Shown here: positions 52,423-61,675 of the stretch, piece after piece | Layout: each line of letters begins with the position of its first letter | Position numbering within the stretch: the first letter of the stretch is position 1 | Assembly (NCBI GenBank): GCA_934633985.1 | Contig: CAKTYU010000007.1 | Location: forward strand, 61,028 to 125,027 | Direction: 5' to 3' | Length of the DNA: 64,000 bases | Origin: an uncultured Clostridia bacterium | Lineage (GTDB): Bacteria > Bacillota > Clostridia > Christensenellales > CAG-138 | Made by a program: the position numbers and the translations under genes | Notes under the pieces: model-generated | The model's database searches: none | Seen by the model: the letters and a program-made list of their open reading frames with translations, nothing else | Told to the model about the DNA's origin: nothing

Positions 52423-53592
52423 ATGATAGATATAGGCATATTAAACGAGCTTAACGCGCCCACAAAGGAGGAGCGGCTGGATAACCTCCGCCGCATAGCC
52501 GAAAAGAGCGTATTCCCTCCTATGGAGCCGCGGTATATAAACAACCATATACACACCTTTTATTCCTTTTCCCCCTACTCCCCCGCCGCCGCGGTATACG
52601 CCGCCCGCACGGAGGGGCTTTGCACCGCAGGCATAATAGACCACGACTCTATTGCCGGGGCCGGGGAATTTATAGAGGCCGGAGGCATACTTGGTATGCC
52701 CGTTACGGTGGGCATGGAATGCCGCGTATCCATGGCGGGAACCTCCCTCGAGGGCAGGCGCACTAACAACCCTGATCAGGCCGGCGTAAGCTACATGACC
52801 ATACAGTCCGTCCCCCATGGCTCCATTGAGCGTCTGAACGAGCTCTTTGCCCCCTACCGCGAGGCGCGGCACAGGCGCAACAGGGCCATGACACGCAGCA
52901 TAAACCGCATCCTCCCCGGCGTCGAGCTGGATTACGACAGGGACGTGCTGCCGCTGTCCAAGGCCCCGGAGGGGGGCGGAGTCACCGAGCGCCACCTCAT
53001 GTACGCGCTCGCCCGGGGCATAGTGCAAAGGGCAGGGCGCGGAAGTGCCGCGATAGGCTTCCTCGAGGACGCGATGGGCGTTGCCCTTTCGCCAAAACAG
53101 AGGGCGCAGCTATCGGATACCGGCTATCCGTTTTACGAATACGACCTGCTCGGCATACTGAAGTCCTCCTTCCTTCCCGGCATATATATAGATGCCGACG
53201 AGGAATGCCCCTCTCTTGATGAGATAGCGGGGCTTTGCCGGGATATTGACGCATTGCTGTGCTACGCCTACCTTGGTGACGTTACGGACAGCGTTACCGG
53301 AGATAAAAAGGTTCAAAAATTCGAGGACGACTACCTCGACGAGGTAATGGAGTGCATGGCGGAGCACGGTGTCCGCGGCGTTACCTATATGCCCACGCGG
53401 AACACGCCGGCCCAGCTCGCCCGCATAAGGGAGCTTGCCGAAAGGCACGGCTTCATACAGGTATCGGGCGAGGATATCAACTCCCCGCGGCAGTCCTTCG
53501 TAATACGGGCCATGGAGGATCCCGCCTTTTCCAACCTTATAGCATCCACCTGGAAACTTATAGACCACGAAACGAAAGGAGCTAAACTATGA
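52423..53592 (+). CDS. PHP-domain metal-dependent hydrolase-like protein
   Basis: This is a 389-residue protein with PHP-domain metal motifs: NNHIHTFYSFSPYSP near residues 41-55, GIIDHDSIAGAGEF near residue 72, GMECRVS near residue 95 and a late VSGEDIN. PHP proteins are usually phosphoesterases. A large helical insertion (about 120-240) is present. It is placed between an SDR and a SorE-like gene; its stop overlaps the latter (ATGA). It may remove phosphate from a pathway intermediate, but this is inference. Confidence 0.78.
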   Translation: MIDIGILNELNAPTKEERLDNLRRIAEKSVFPPMEPRYINNHIHTFYSFSPYSPAAAVYAARTEGLCTAGIIDHDSIAGAGEFIEAGGILGMPVTVGMECRVSMAGTSLEGRRTNNPDQAGVSYMTIQSVPHGSIERLNELFAPYREARHRRNRAMTRSINRILPGVELDYDRDVLPLSKAPEGGGVTERHLMYALARGIVQRAGRGSAAIGFLEDAMGVALSPKQRAQLSDTGYPFYEYDLLGILKSSFLPGIYIDADEECPSLDEIAGLCRDIDALLCYAYLGDVTDSVTGDKKVQKFEDDYLDEVMECMAEHGVRGVTYMPTRNTPAQLARIRELAERHGFIQVSGEDINSPRQSFVIRAMEDPAFSNLIASTWKLIDHETKGAKL

Positions 53593-54845
53593 AAACAAAA
53601 GCTGTACGCATACACGGCAAAATGGATCTCAGACTGGACGAGGTAGACCTGCCTCCGGTTGGCCCGGACGACGTCAGGGTAAAGATCATATCCGACTCTA
53701 TCTGCATGAGCACCTATAAGGCCGCCGTCGAAGGCGGCAGCCATAAGCGCGTACCGGACAACGTCGAAGAAAACCCCACGATAGTGGGACACGAGTTCTG
53801 CGGCGTGATAGACGAGGTGGGCGAAAACTGGAAGCACAAGTACCGCCCCGGCCAGGGCTTCGCCATACAGCCCGCGCACTACTACAAGGGCTCCCAGATG
53901 GCTCCCGGCTACTCCTATCCCTTCTGCGGCGGCGACGCCCAATACGGCAACATACCCATCGAATCGCTGCTTATGGACTGCCTGCTGCCCTACGATTCCG
54001 ACGTATACTTTTACGGCTCCCTTGCAGAGCCCATGAGCTGCATAGTTGGCACCTTCCACGCCATGTACCACACCACGCCGGGCAGCTATGAGCACAAGAT
54101 GGGCATAGTCGAGGGCGGCAAGATGGCGATGCTCGCCTCCGTAGGCGCAATGGGCCTCGGCGCAATAGACTACGCGCTGCACTGCGACCGCCGCCCCTCC
54201 CTGCTGGTCGTGACCGACATAGACGACGACCGCCTTGCCCGCGCAAGGAGCATATATACGGTAGAGCACGCCAAGGAGCAGGGCGTGGAGCTTCACTTCG
54301 TAAACACCGCAAAGCCGGGCTTCGGCACTGAGTACCTGAGGGAGCTCACCGGCGGCACCGGCTATGACGACGTGATATGCTTTGCCCCGGTAAGGCCGGT
54401 GGTGGAGCAGGCCGACGCCATACTCGGCTTTGACGGCTGCCTCAACTTCTTTGCCGGGCCTACCGACAGCAATTTTAAGGCGGAGTTCAACTTCTACAAC
54501 GTGCATTACCTCTATACCCATGTAGTCGGCACCTCCGGCGGCAACACCAGCGACATGAAGGAGGCAATCGAGATGATGACCTCCGGACGGCTCAACCCCG
54601 CCACCATGCTCACCCACATAGGCGGCCTCAACGCCGTCGTGGACACCACGCTCAACCTGCCCAATATAAAGGGCGGCAAAAAGCTCATCTACACCCAGAT
54701 AGAGCTTCCCCTTACCGCCATAGCGGACTTTGAGAAGCTGGGCGAAAGCGACCCGCTGTTTGCCAAGCTCGCCGAGATAACCGCCCGGCACAACGGCCTC
54801 TGGAGCCCCGAGGCGGAAAAATACCTGCTTCAAGCCAAGGCGTAG
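53589..54845 (+). CDS. L-sorbose-1-phosphate reductase-like dehydrogenase (SorE family)
   Basis: This 418-residue medium-chain dehydrogenase shows VRIHGKMDLRLDEVDLPP, DSICMSTYKAAVEGGSHKRVP, IVGHEFCGVIDEVG near residue 60, GSLAEPMSCIVGTFHAMYH near residue 140, and NFFAGPTDSNFKAEFNFYNVHY near residue 295. These closely follow SorE, which reduces L-sorbose-1-P to D-glucitol-6-P with NAD(P)H. It is the last gene of the fucose operon and has a terminator behind it. A role on fuculose-1-P or a derived ketose phosphate is plausible but unproven. Confidence 0.85.
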   Translation: MKTKAVRIHGKMDLRLDEVDLPPVGPDDVRVKIISDSICMSTYKAAVEGGSHKRVPDNVEENPTIVGHEFCGVIDEVGENWKHKYRPGQGFAIQPAHYYKGSQMAPGYSYPFCGGDAQYGNIPIESLLMDCLLPYDSDVYFYGSLAEPMSCIVGTFHAMYHTTPGSYEHKMGIVEGGKMAMLASVGAMGLGAIDYALHCDRRPSLLVVTDIDDDRLARARSIYTVEHAKEQGVELHFVNTAKPGFGTEYLRELTGGTGYDDVICFAPVRPVVEQADAILGFDGCLNFFAGPTDSNFKAEFNFYNVHYLYTHVVGTSGGNTSDMKEAIEMMTSGRLNPATMLTHIGGLNAVVDTTLNLPNIKGGKKLIYTQIELPLTAIADFEKLGESDPLFAKLAEITARHNGLWSPEAEKYLLQAKA

Positions 54846-54863
54846 CGCCGATACTTATTATCG

Positions 54864-54890
54864 CCGGGGCATATACGCCCCGGTTTCTTT
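54864..54890 (+). terminator. Terminator of the fucose operon
   Basis: Stem CCGGGGC (54864-54870) / GCCCCGG (54877-54883), 6-base loop, then TTTCTTT. It begins 19 bases past the SorE-like stop. Confidence 0.82.
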
Positions 54891-54910
54891 CTGTCAATTC
54901 GCCCGCTCTA

Positions 54911-54939
54911 TTGACGCGGGGGCAAGTATGGTTTAAATT
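54911..54939 (+). promoter_or_regulatory. Promoter of the deoR-type regulator
   Basis: TTGACG (54911-54916), a 17-base spacer and TAAATT (54934-54939), 35 bases before the start codon. The regulator is therefore transcribed apart from the fucose operon. Confidence 0.7.
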
Positions 54940-54974
54940 ATTAAAGATGTATCCTTAACGAAGGAGCTACCGCA

Positions 54975-55742
54975 ATGAACATCCGCTTGAACGAAGTGCG
55001 AAAATACATAGAAAACCACGGTGAGGCCACGGTGGAAACTCTGACGGAGCTTTTAGGCTGCTCCAAGATGACGGTATGGCGCTATCTTAAGCAGCTTGAG
55101 GACGAGGGCAGCATACGGCGCGTTCGCAACGGCGCCATAGCCACCAGCCTCGCGGGCGACACAGAGGGGCTGTATTCCCAGCGCATGCACGAAAACGCCG
55201 ACGCAAAGCTCAGCATAGCCCGTGCCGCGATACCCTACCTCGTGCCCAACACCTCGATATTCCTGGACGCCGGCACCACCGTTATGAGCCTTGTGCGGCA
55301 GCTTCCAAACCAGCACTATACCATAGTCACGAGCGGGGCCAATATCGCCATAGAGCTCTCCCAGCGCTCCAGGAGCACCGTCTCCTGCGTCGGCGGGCAG
55401 ATAAGCAGCTCCACGCTGTCCCTGTCCGGCCCTCAGGCGGAGGCGTTTCTCGCGACGGTAAACATAGACACCGCCGTTCTCGCCGCCACGGGCTATTCCG
55501 CCGGGGCGGGCTTTACCGTGGGCTCGTATACCGAAAATTCCCTTAAGCGCCGGGTGATACAAAAGGCCGACAAGGTTATACTCCTCATCGACCGCTCAAA
55601 GCTGGGGCGCACCCTCCCCTTCACCTTCGCCTCCCTGTCTGATATAGACGTAGTGATATGCGATGCTCCCCTGCCGGAGGACTTCATACAGGCCGCAAGG
55701 GCAGCCGGCACGGAGGTATTGCAGGTACAGCCCGCAAAATAA
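54975..55742 (+). CDS. DeoR-family sugar regulator
   Basis: This 255-residue regulator has an N-terminal DeoR winged helix (RKYIENHGEATVETLTELLGCSKMTVWRYLKQLEDEG). The DeoR sensor domain follows, with LDAGTTVMSLVRQL near residue 98, VVTSGANIA-like TIVTSGANIAIEL and a C-terminal IDRSKLGR loop. These proteins usually respond to sugar phosphates. Placement after the fucose genes suggests it senses a phosphorylated intermediate, giving a second control layer beside the LacI protein. Confidence 0.93.
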   Translation: MNIRLNEVRKYIENHGEATVETLTELLGCSKMTVWRYLKQLEDEGSIRRVRNGAIATSLAGDTEGLYSQRMHENADAKLSIARAAIPYLVPNTSIFLDAGTTVMSLVRQLPNQHYTIVTSGANIAIELSQRSRSTVSCVGGQISSSTLSLSGPQAEAFLATVNIDTAVLAATGYSAGAGFTVGSYTENSLKRRVIQKADKVILLIDRSKLGRTLPFTFASLSDIDVVICDAPLPEDFIQAARAAGTEVLQVQPAK

Positions 55743-55798
55743 ACAGAAGCATGCCCTTTAGCTCATAAATGGCTTTTGCAGGCTCGACAAACTTGAAG

Positions 55799-56347
55799 TT
55801 ATCGTTCAGACCGCAGTATTGAATATCGTGCAGAATCTACGATGCCTTGATTATTTCTATTGCTCTGGCGCAATGTGCCTTCATATTTCATGCCGATTTT
55901 CTGCATAACACGGCCAGAATTAGGGTTATTCACATCATGGGCTGCGTAAATACAATTTGCCCCGACCTTATCAAACAATACTTCAATTATTACCCTTGCC
56001 GCTTCTGCTGTGTATCCCTTGCCCCAATATTTTCTTCCTATGACCCAGCCTAATTCCAAACTATCAGTTTCATCAATTACTTTTACGATAGAAATATTGC
56101 CGATCAGCTCTTGGGTTTCTTTTATTTCAATTATCCACTGATAAAATGCTGATTTAGCATATTCTTGCATGCAATAATCTATATATGCCATAGTCGTTTC
56201 AATATTTTGGTGCGTGGGCCAAGTTAAATATTTTGTGACCTCATCGTCCGATGCCCAATTATTAAACATTCCCTCTGCATCGTCCATAGTGAAACGTCTA
56301 AGTATCAATCTATCTGTTTCCAACCTGATCGTTCCAATATGATTCAT
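55799..56347 (-). CDS. GNAT N-acetyltransferase, RimJ/RimL type
   Basis: This 182-residue acetyltransferase has LETDRLILRRFTMDDAEGMF at the N-terminus and the acetyl-CoA loop GWVIGRKYWGKGYTAEAA near residue 100. SGRVMQKIGMKYEGTLRQ follows near residue 150, typical of the RimJ/RimL branch. The substrate (a protein N-terminus, amine or antibiotic) is unknown. The gene is clearly more AT-rich than its neighbours and sits alone between two operons, suggesting recent acquisition. The start has AAGGAG. Confidence 0.88.
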   Translation of the reverse strand: MNHIGTIRLETDRLILRRFTMDDAEGMFNNWASDDEVTKYLTWPTHQNIETTMAYIDYCMQEYAKSAFYQWIIEIKETQELIGNISIVKVIDETDSLELGWVIGRKYWGKGYTAEAARVIIEVLFDKVGANCIYAAHDVNNPNSGRVMQKIGMKYEGTLRQSNRNNQGIVDSARYSILRSER

Positions 56348-56424
56348 AATATCTCCTTCGCAAATTTCCTGTTTGTTTCACTGAAGTGTATCATAAAAAT
56401 GTGATTGAATCCACCATTTACGCT

Positions 56425-56455
56425 GAAAGCGCCCGAGCATTTCCCGGGCGCTTTC
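56425..56455 (-). terminator. Probable terminator of the 2-oxoacid dehydrogenase operon
   Basis: A perfect 11-bp stem GAAAGCGCCCG / CGGGCGCTTTC with a 9-base loop, 14 bases past the E1 stop. The minus-strand T-run is poor (CTTTC only), so efficiency is uncertain. Confidence 0.6.
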
Positions 56456-56468
56456 GATGTGAGTTTTT

Positions 56469-58937
56469 TTATATGCCCAGCTTGTTCTCCCTTATCTGCT
56501 CAAGCTCGGTGCAGTTATGGGTGCATATATGCCCCGGAAGCGGCAATATGCGCTGATGTATGGCGTCCACTATCCACTCCGGCTGGGGGAAGAAGGCGTC
56601 CTCCATCTCATGTGCGGGAGTTATCCAGTTCTTTGCGCCCACCACCACGGGAGGGGCGTCCAGATCGTCAAAGCAAAGCTCCGCTATATTGGAGGCCAGG
56701 TTGCGCATAAAGCTGTTGCGCTCGCAGGCGTCGCCGGTGACCACGATGCGTCCCGTCTTTTTGACGGACTCCATAACTATCGAATAGTCGAATGGCACTA
56801 TGGAGCGGGCGTCTATGACCTCGGCGCTGAGGCCGTACTTCTCCTGCAATATGTCCGCCGCCTTAAGCGCACGGTACAGCGTAGCGCCTATCGACAGTAT
56901 GGTAACGTCGCTGCCGGCGCGCTTTATATCAGGCACGCCTATGGGTATCTCGTACTCCTCCTCCGGCACTCCGCCCGGATGGAACTGCTCCGCCACATCG
57001 TATATGCGCTGGCTTTCCAGGAATATCACCGGATCCGTGCCGTTGAGGGCGGACTGCATTAGGCCCTTAGCGTCATACGGGGTCGCCGGGAACACCACCT
57101 TGAGGCCGGAGATATGGGCGCATATCGCGCTCCAGTCCTGGCTGTGCTGCGCGCCGTACTTCGAGCCTACGCTCATGCGCAGCACCACGGGCATCTTGAG
57201 CATTCCGGCGCTCATGGCCTGCCACTTGGAGAGCTGGTTGAAAACCTCGTCTCCGGCGCGGCCCAGGAAATCGCAATACATGAGCTCGGCAACCGCCCTT
57301 CCGCCGCTCATGCCGTAGCCCACTGCCGCGCCGACTATGGCTGCCTCGGCTATCGGCGTGTTGAACAGGCGGTAATAGGGTGTCGCCTCGGTCATGCCGC
57401 GATATACTGCAAAGGCTCCGCCCCAGTCCCTTACGTCCTCGCCGAAGCTAACTAAGGTAGGATCCTCATAGAGCTTGTTTATTATGGGCTCGGCTATGGC
57501 GTCGCGGTACTGATATACCCTCGCCTTGGGCACGGGCTTGCCGTTTTCGTCGAGATAATAGCGCTTTTTCTTGGCTATCTGCTGTATGCGGGGGCACTCC
57601 TCCCTAGGCAGCAGCATATCGGGCTTGCGCTCGGTATCCATGGAGGGGACGCGGCCGTTGGAGAACATGAGATCGCCTATGAAGTTCTTTTCCGCGCCGA
57701 ATATATCTATCCTCGGGGAAACCGCGTCGTCTATGGCCAGCTTCATGTTGCGGAGCATATCCCCCGCCACCTTTGCCCGTATCCCGGCAAGCTCGGCTTC
57801 GCCGCATACGCCTGCCTCTACAAGCTGTTTGCCGAAGGCTATTATGGAGTCCTGCTCCTGCCATGCCTCGATCTCCTCCTTCGTCCTGTAGCTGGAGGAA
57901 TCGGAGGGGCTGTGGCCGCTTATGCGGTAGGTGACTACATCCAGCAGCACCGGGCCCTCGTTCTTTGCAACGGGCAGCTTCCTCGTGTATGCGTCTATAA
58001 CGGCGAGCGGGTTGTAGCCGTCTATGCGCTCCGCATGGAGTGCGTCCGGCGATATGCCCGCCGCTATGCGCGCCACCATATCGTAGCCCATGGTCTCGCC
58101 CCTGGTCTGGCCTCCCATGCCGTAGAAGTTGTCGTTTATGTTGAATATTATGGGAAGCGCGCGCTTTCCCTCCGGCCAGAGCAGCTTAATCTGATCCATG
58201 GCGGCTAACATAAAGCCCTCCCATACGGGGCCGCAGGCGGTGGAGCCGTCGCCTATATTGCATACGACCACGCCCTCCTTGTCGTTTACCAGCTTATAAA
58301 GCGCCGCGCCCACGGATATGGTGCCGCTGCCGCCCACTATGGCGTTATTGGGATATATGCCCAGCGGCGTGAAGAATGCGTGCATGGAGCCGCCCAGCCC
58401 CTTGTTAAAGCCGTTTTCCCGGGCGAAGGTCTCGCACATCATGCCGTAGAGCAGGAAGTCTATGCCCTGCTCCCTCAGGCTTTTCCCTTCATCCTTTATC
58501 ACCCCGTAGGTCTTGCCGCCAAAGAAGCCCTCCATAACGGAAAGCAGCTCGCCCTCCTCCATTATCTCTATGGAGCGCAGGCCCTTGGCCAGTATCTCGC
58601 CATGGCTGCGGTGGGAGCCAAAGGTTAGATCCTTCGGGGTAAGGCGGAAGGCCTCGCCCACATAGGCGGCCTCCTGCCCTATGCCGAGATGGGCCGGGCC
58701 GGGGTGGTTATAGCTTACGCCCTGATATTCGCCCGTGGTCTTTATGAGGTTGAGCATGGTCTCAAATTCCCGGATATAGCACATATCCCGGTATATGTTC
58801 ATAAACTCCGCCGTGGTGAAGCTGCCGAGCTCGTCCTTTACCGTTTTCTGATAGGTATTTACCGGTATCTCCGGCACTCTTATAGGCGTCTCCGGCCCGC
58901 GTACCGCCTTAGGATCCATGTATAAAGCCTTAGTCAT
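56469..58937 (-). CDS. Fused E1 alpha-beta subunit of a 2-oxoacid (pyruvate-type) dehydrogenase
   Basis: This is an 822-residue single chain. Residues 1 to about 450 are the E1 alpha part: HRSHGEILAKG near 109 and the ThDP motif GDGSTACG (229-236) through NDNFYGMGG near 272. From about 485 comes the E1 beta part: LVSFGEDVRDWGGAFAVYRG, NTPIAEAAIVGAAVGYGMSGGRAVAELMYCDF, and a transketolase C-domain with DARSIVPFD. Alpha and beta are normally separate genes. It decarboxylates a 2-oxoacid onto lipoyl-E2. Pyruvate is the default guess; acetoin or branched-chain substrates are not excluded. Last gene of the operon. Confidence 0.9.
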   Translation of the reverse strand: MTKALYMDPKAVRGPETPIRVPEIPVNTYQKTVKDELGSFTTAEFMNIYRDMCYIREFETMLNLIKTTGEYQGVSYNHPGPAHLGIGQEAAYVGEAFRLTPKDLTFGSHRSHGEILAKGLRSIEIMEEGELLSVMEGFFGGKTYGVIKDEGKSLREQGIDFLLYGMMCETFARENGFNKGLGGSMHAFFTPLGIYPNNAIVGGSGTISVGAALYKLVNDKEGVVVCNIGDGSTACGPVWEGFMLAAMDQIKLLWPEGKRALPIIFNINDNFYGMGGQTRGETMGYDMVARIAAGISPDALHAERIDGYNPLAVIDAYTRKLPVAKNEGPVLLDVVTYRISGHSPSDSSSYRTKEEIEAWQEQDSIIAFGKQLVEAGVCGEAELAGIRAKVAGDMLRNMKLAIDDAVSPRIDIFGAEKNFIGDLMFSNGRVPSMDTERKPDMLLPREECPRIQQIAKKKRYYLDENGKPVPKARVYQYRDAIAEPIINKLYEDPTLVSFGEDVRDWGGAFAVYRGMTEATPYYRLFNTPIAEAAIVGAAVGYGMSGGRAVAELMYCDFLGRAGDEVFNQLSKWQAMSAGMLKMPVVLRMSVGSKYGAQHSQDWSAICAHISGLKVVFPATPYDAKGLMQSALNGTDPVIFLESQRIYDVAEQFHPGGVPEEEYEIPIGVPDIKRAGSDVTILSIGATLYRALKAADILQEKYGLSAEVIDARSIVPFDYSIVMESVKKTGRIVVTGDACERNSFMRNLASNIAELCFDDLDAPPVVVGAKNWITPAHEMEDAFFPQPEWIVDAIHQRILPLPGHICTHNCTELEQIRENKLGI

Positions 58938-58982
58938 TGATTTTCTCCTTTCTCTTTGCCTTATCCTGCCCTGTCCCCTGCG

Positions 58983-60347
58983 CTATGCCTGAAATACGGC
59001 TTCCCGTATTATCTCGGACACGGTCGGGTGCGGGAACACTATTTCCTTTATGTCGTCCAAGGTAAGCCGCTGCTCTATGAAGGAAGCCGCCGCTATTATG
59101 AACTCGCTCGAGTAGTTGCAGAGGGCCTGCGCGCCGAGTATGGTGTTGTCCCTGTTGTTCACCACCAGCTTGAATATGCCGTCGCCGCCCTCGTTTTCAG
59201 CCACATACCGCCCCGAATAGCGCATGGGCAGCGTAACCGTGCGGGCGTCCAGCCCTGCGGCTGCCGCCGCAGCCTCGGTATAGCCCACGCCACTGAGCTC
59301 CGGGTTGGTATACAGCACCGCGGGTATCGCATCGTAGCGCATATTGTCCCGCTTGCCCAGCATGGTGTTCACCGCCACCTCCGCCTCGCGATAGGCGGTA
59401 TGCGCCAGCATCGACCTTCCGTTTACATCGCCCGCAGCGTATACCTCGGGCTGGTTAGTCCTCATGCGGCTATCCGTAACTATGGCTCCGCGCTCCGTGA
59501 GCACGCCTATGCTCTCGAGGCCGACGTCCTTTATATTGGGCCTTCTTCCGATGGATATGAGCGCCTTGTCGCATTCCACCGCGCAGTTCTTGCCGTCCTT
59601 TTCATAGCGCACCGCGCCGTCGGCTATCTCTGTTACCTTGGCGGAGAGCAGCAGCTTCATGCCGCGCTTTTCGTAGTGCTTCTGCAATATGCCCACGAGC
59701 TCCCTGTCGTTTTCCCCGGCGATGTGGTCCAGCATCTCTATTACGGTTATCTCCGAGCCTATGGAATTAAAGTATGCCGCCATTTCCAGCCCTATCACGC
59801 CGCCGCCTATCACGACAAGCCTCTTGGGCGCTTCGGTAAGGCTCAGAAGCTCGCGGTTGGTGACCGCAAAGCCGGACTCCAGCCCCTCCTTTAGCCCCGG
59901 TATGGGGGGTATTGCGGGAGATGAGCCCGTGCATATCAGCAGCCGCGCGCCGGTATAGGTGCTGCCGCCCGCCTCCACGGTGTAGCCCTCGCTGTTCCTT
60001 CCCGTGATGACGCCCCTTGCGCTGAGCGTTTCGACATGGTTCGCCCGAAGCGCCGCCTTTACGCCGCCCACCAGCGTCTTTACTACCTTCTCCTTGCGCG
60101 CTACCACCTTTGCGTGGTCTATGGCTATATCCTTTGCTATAACGCCGTACTTTTCGCCGTGGGCCGCGCCGTCGTAGAGCTTGGCGCTGTAAAGCAGGGT
60201 TTTGGTGGGCACGCAGCCCTCGTTAAGGCATACGCCGCCCAGCTCCCTCTGCTCTATGCAGAGCACCTTCATTCCGGCATGGCCTGCCCGCTCCGCCGCC
60301 AGATAGCCTGCGGGGCCTCCGCCGAGTATTATAAGATCATAAGTCAT
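58983..60347 (-). CDS. lpdA: Dihydrolipoyl dehydrogenase (E3)
   Basis: This 454-residue flavoprotein has an FAD-binding ILGGGPAGYLAAERAG at residues 7-22. The redox disulphide is GGVCLNEGCVPTK (Cys40, Cys45). VIGGGVIGLEMA is the NAD site near residue 170, VYAAGDVNGRSMLAHTA lies near residue 300, and the catalytic His is in FPHPTVSEII near the C-terminus. It reoxidises dihydrolipoyl groups of E2 with NAD. It is encoded between the E2 and E1 genes, 24 bases after E2. Confidence 0.96.
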   Translation of the reverse strand: MTYDLIILGGGPAGYLAAERAGHAGMKVLCIEQRELGGVCLNEGCVPTKTLLYSAKLYDGAAHGEKYGVIAKDIAIDHAKVVARKEKVVKTLVGGVKAALRANHVETLSARGVITGRNSEGYTVEAGGSTYTGARLLICTGSSPAIPPIPGLKEGLESGFAVTNRELLSLTEAPKRLVVIGGGVIGLEMAAYFNSIGSEITVIEMLDHIAGENDRELVGILQKHYEKRGMKLLLSAKVTEIADGAVRYEKDGKNCAVECDKALISIGRRPNIKDVGLESIGVLTERGAIVTDSRMRTNQPEVYAAGDVNGRSMLAHTAYREAEVAVNTMLGKRDNMRYDAIPAVLYTNPELSGVGYTEAAAAAAGLDARTVTLPMRYSGRYVAENEGGDGIFKLVVNNRDNTILGAQALCNYSSEFIIAAASFIEQRLTLDDIKEIVFPHPTVSEIIREAVFQA

Positions 60348-60371
60348 TCTATATTACCTCCCCTTCGCGGT

Positions 60372-61640
60372 TTAGCCTATTAACAGCGCGGTAAAGCTCT
60401 CAAGAGCCGTCTTAAGCTCCGCAAGGAACCGCGAGGCCGGCGCCCCGTCCAGCGCCCTGTGGTCGTATGTGAGCGAAAGGCCCATTGCGGGGTAGACGCT
60501 TATGCCGCCGTCCTTGCCCGTCCTTACGCGCTCCGTTATGCCGCATACGCCGAGTATGCCGGTCTGGGGCGGGTTTATCACCGGGGTGAAATGCTCTATG
60601 CCAAGCGAGCCGAGGTTGCTGACAGTAAATGAGCCGCCCTGAAGCAGATCGGGGTTTATGGAGCCCTCCTGGCATGCGGCTATGAGTGCCTTCGCCTCGG
60701 AGGAGATTTCCCGCAGGCTCTTTTCATCCGCATTGAACAGCGTGGGCACCATAAGGCCCCTTGGCGTATCCACAGCCACGCCCAGGTTCACATGGCGGAA
60801 GCGACGTATGCTGTCACCCAGGTAGTGCGCATTGAGGTCGGGGTGATGCAGAAGCACGCGGGACACGGCATACAGCATTATGTCGTTCAGGGTTATGTTA
60901 GGCACATCCAGCTTTTCCGCCGCCAGCTTAAGCTGCTTTCTGTAATTCATTATGCAGGTGGCGTCAAAGGAAACGGTGTGCGTGAGCTGCGCCATTTCGC
61001 TTAGGCTCTGGTGCATGGACTTGGCTATTACCTTGCGGATATTGGTGAGCTTGACATCCTCGTATTCCGCCGCGGTAGCAGCCGGTGTAAGCTCCTCCAC
61101 CTGCTTTTTCGCGGCCTCCATATCGCAGGGAAGCAGCCTTCCGCCGAGGCCGGAGCCCGTGCGGCTCTCCGCCGCGAGCGCAGCTATGTCGCGCTCGATC
61201 ACCCTTCCGTTGGGGCCTGTCGGAGCAGCCATGGCAGGATCCAGCCTCAGCCTTTCCGCCGCGTTCTTCGCCCTTGGCGATATGCCCCTCGCCCTTTCCG
61301 CGGTTTGCAGGGCCGCCGCGGGCGCGGCAGCCTCCGCCGGCGCTTCCTCGCGCTGCTCCGGCTCGGCCTCCGCCTTGGGGGCCACGCCGCTTATGTCCTC
61401 GCCCTCCGCTCCTATTACGGCTACCGTTTCAAGGCAGGGCACATCGTCGCCCACGCCAAAAAACACGGCGAGCAGCTTCCCCGATACCTTTGCGGCCTCC
61501 TCAAACACGGCCTTATCAGTCTCGTAGGAAAAAAGCAGCTCGCCCTCGCCCACATCATCTCCGACTTTTTTGAACCATTCGCCGATCACACAGCTTTCCA
61601 CCGATTGTCCCTGCCTGGGCATTATTACCGCCGTCGCCAT
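60372..61640 (-). CDS. Lipoyl acyltransferase (E2) of the 2-oxoacid dehydrogenase complex
   Basis: This 422-residue E2 has one lipoyl domain (residues 1-76, lipoyl Lys43 in YETDKAVFEE), an Ala/Glu/Pro linker, a peripheral-subunit-binding domain (about 115-155, ISPRAKNAAERL...GPNGRVIERDI) and a catalytic domain. That domain has the chloramphenicol-acetyltransferase fold, with the active-site His/Asp in DHRALDGAPASRFL (His394, Asp398). It transfers the acyl group to CoA and forms the complex core. First gene of the operon. Confidence 0.95.
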   Translation of the reverse strand: MATAVIMPRQGQSVESCVIGEWFKKVGDDVGEGELLFSYETDKAVFEEAAKVSGKLLAVFFGVGDDVPCLETVAVIGAEGEDISGVAPKAEAEPEQREEAPAEAAAPAAALQTAERARGISPRAKNAAERLRLDPAMAAPTGPNGRVIERDIAALAAESRTGSGLGGRLLPCDMEAAKKQVEELTPAATAAEYEDVKLTNIRKVIAKSMHQSLSEMAQLTHTVSFDATCIMNYRKQLKLAAEKLDVPNITLNDIMLYAVSRVLLHHPDLNAHYLGDSIRRFRHVNLGVAVDTPRGLMVPTLFNADEKSLREISSEAKALIAACQEGSINPDLLQGGSFTVSNLGSLGIEHFTPVINPPQTGILGVCGITERVRTGKDGGISVYPAMGLSLTYDHRALDGAPASRFLAELKTALESFTALLIG

Positions 61641-61675
61641 ACTTATCCTCCTATCTGATGATTGAAATATATGAT

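Noticed and set aside
53385..54833. Long reverse frame opposite the SorE-like gene
   Set aside because: Shadow of a well-recognised gene, with no ribosome site or family resemblance.
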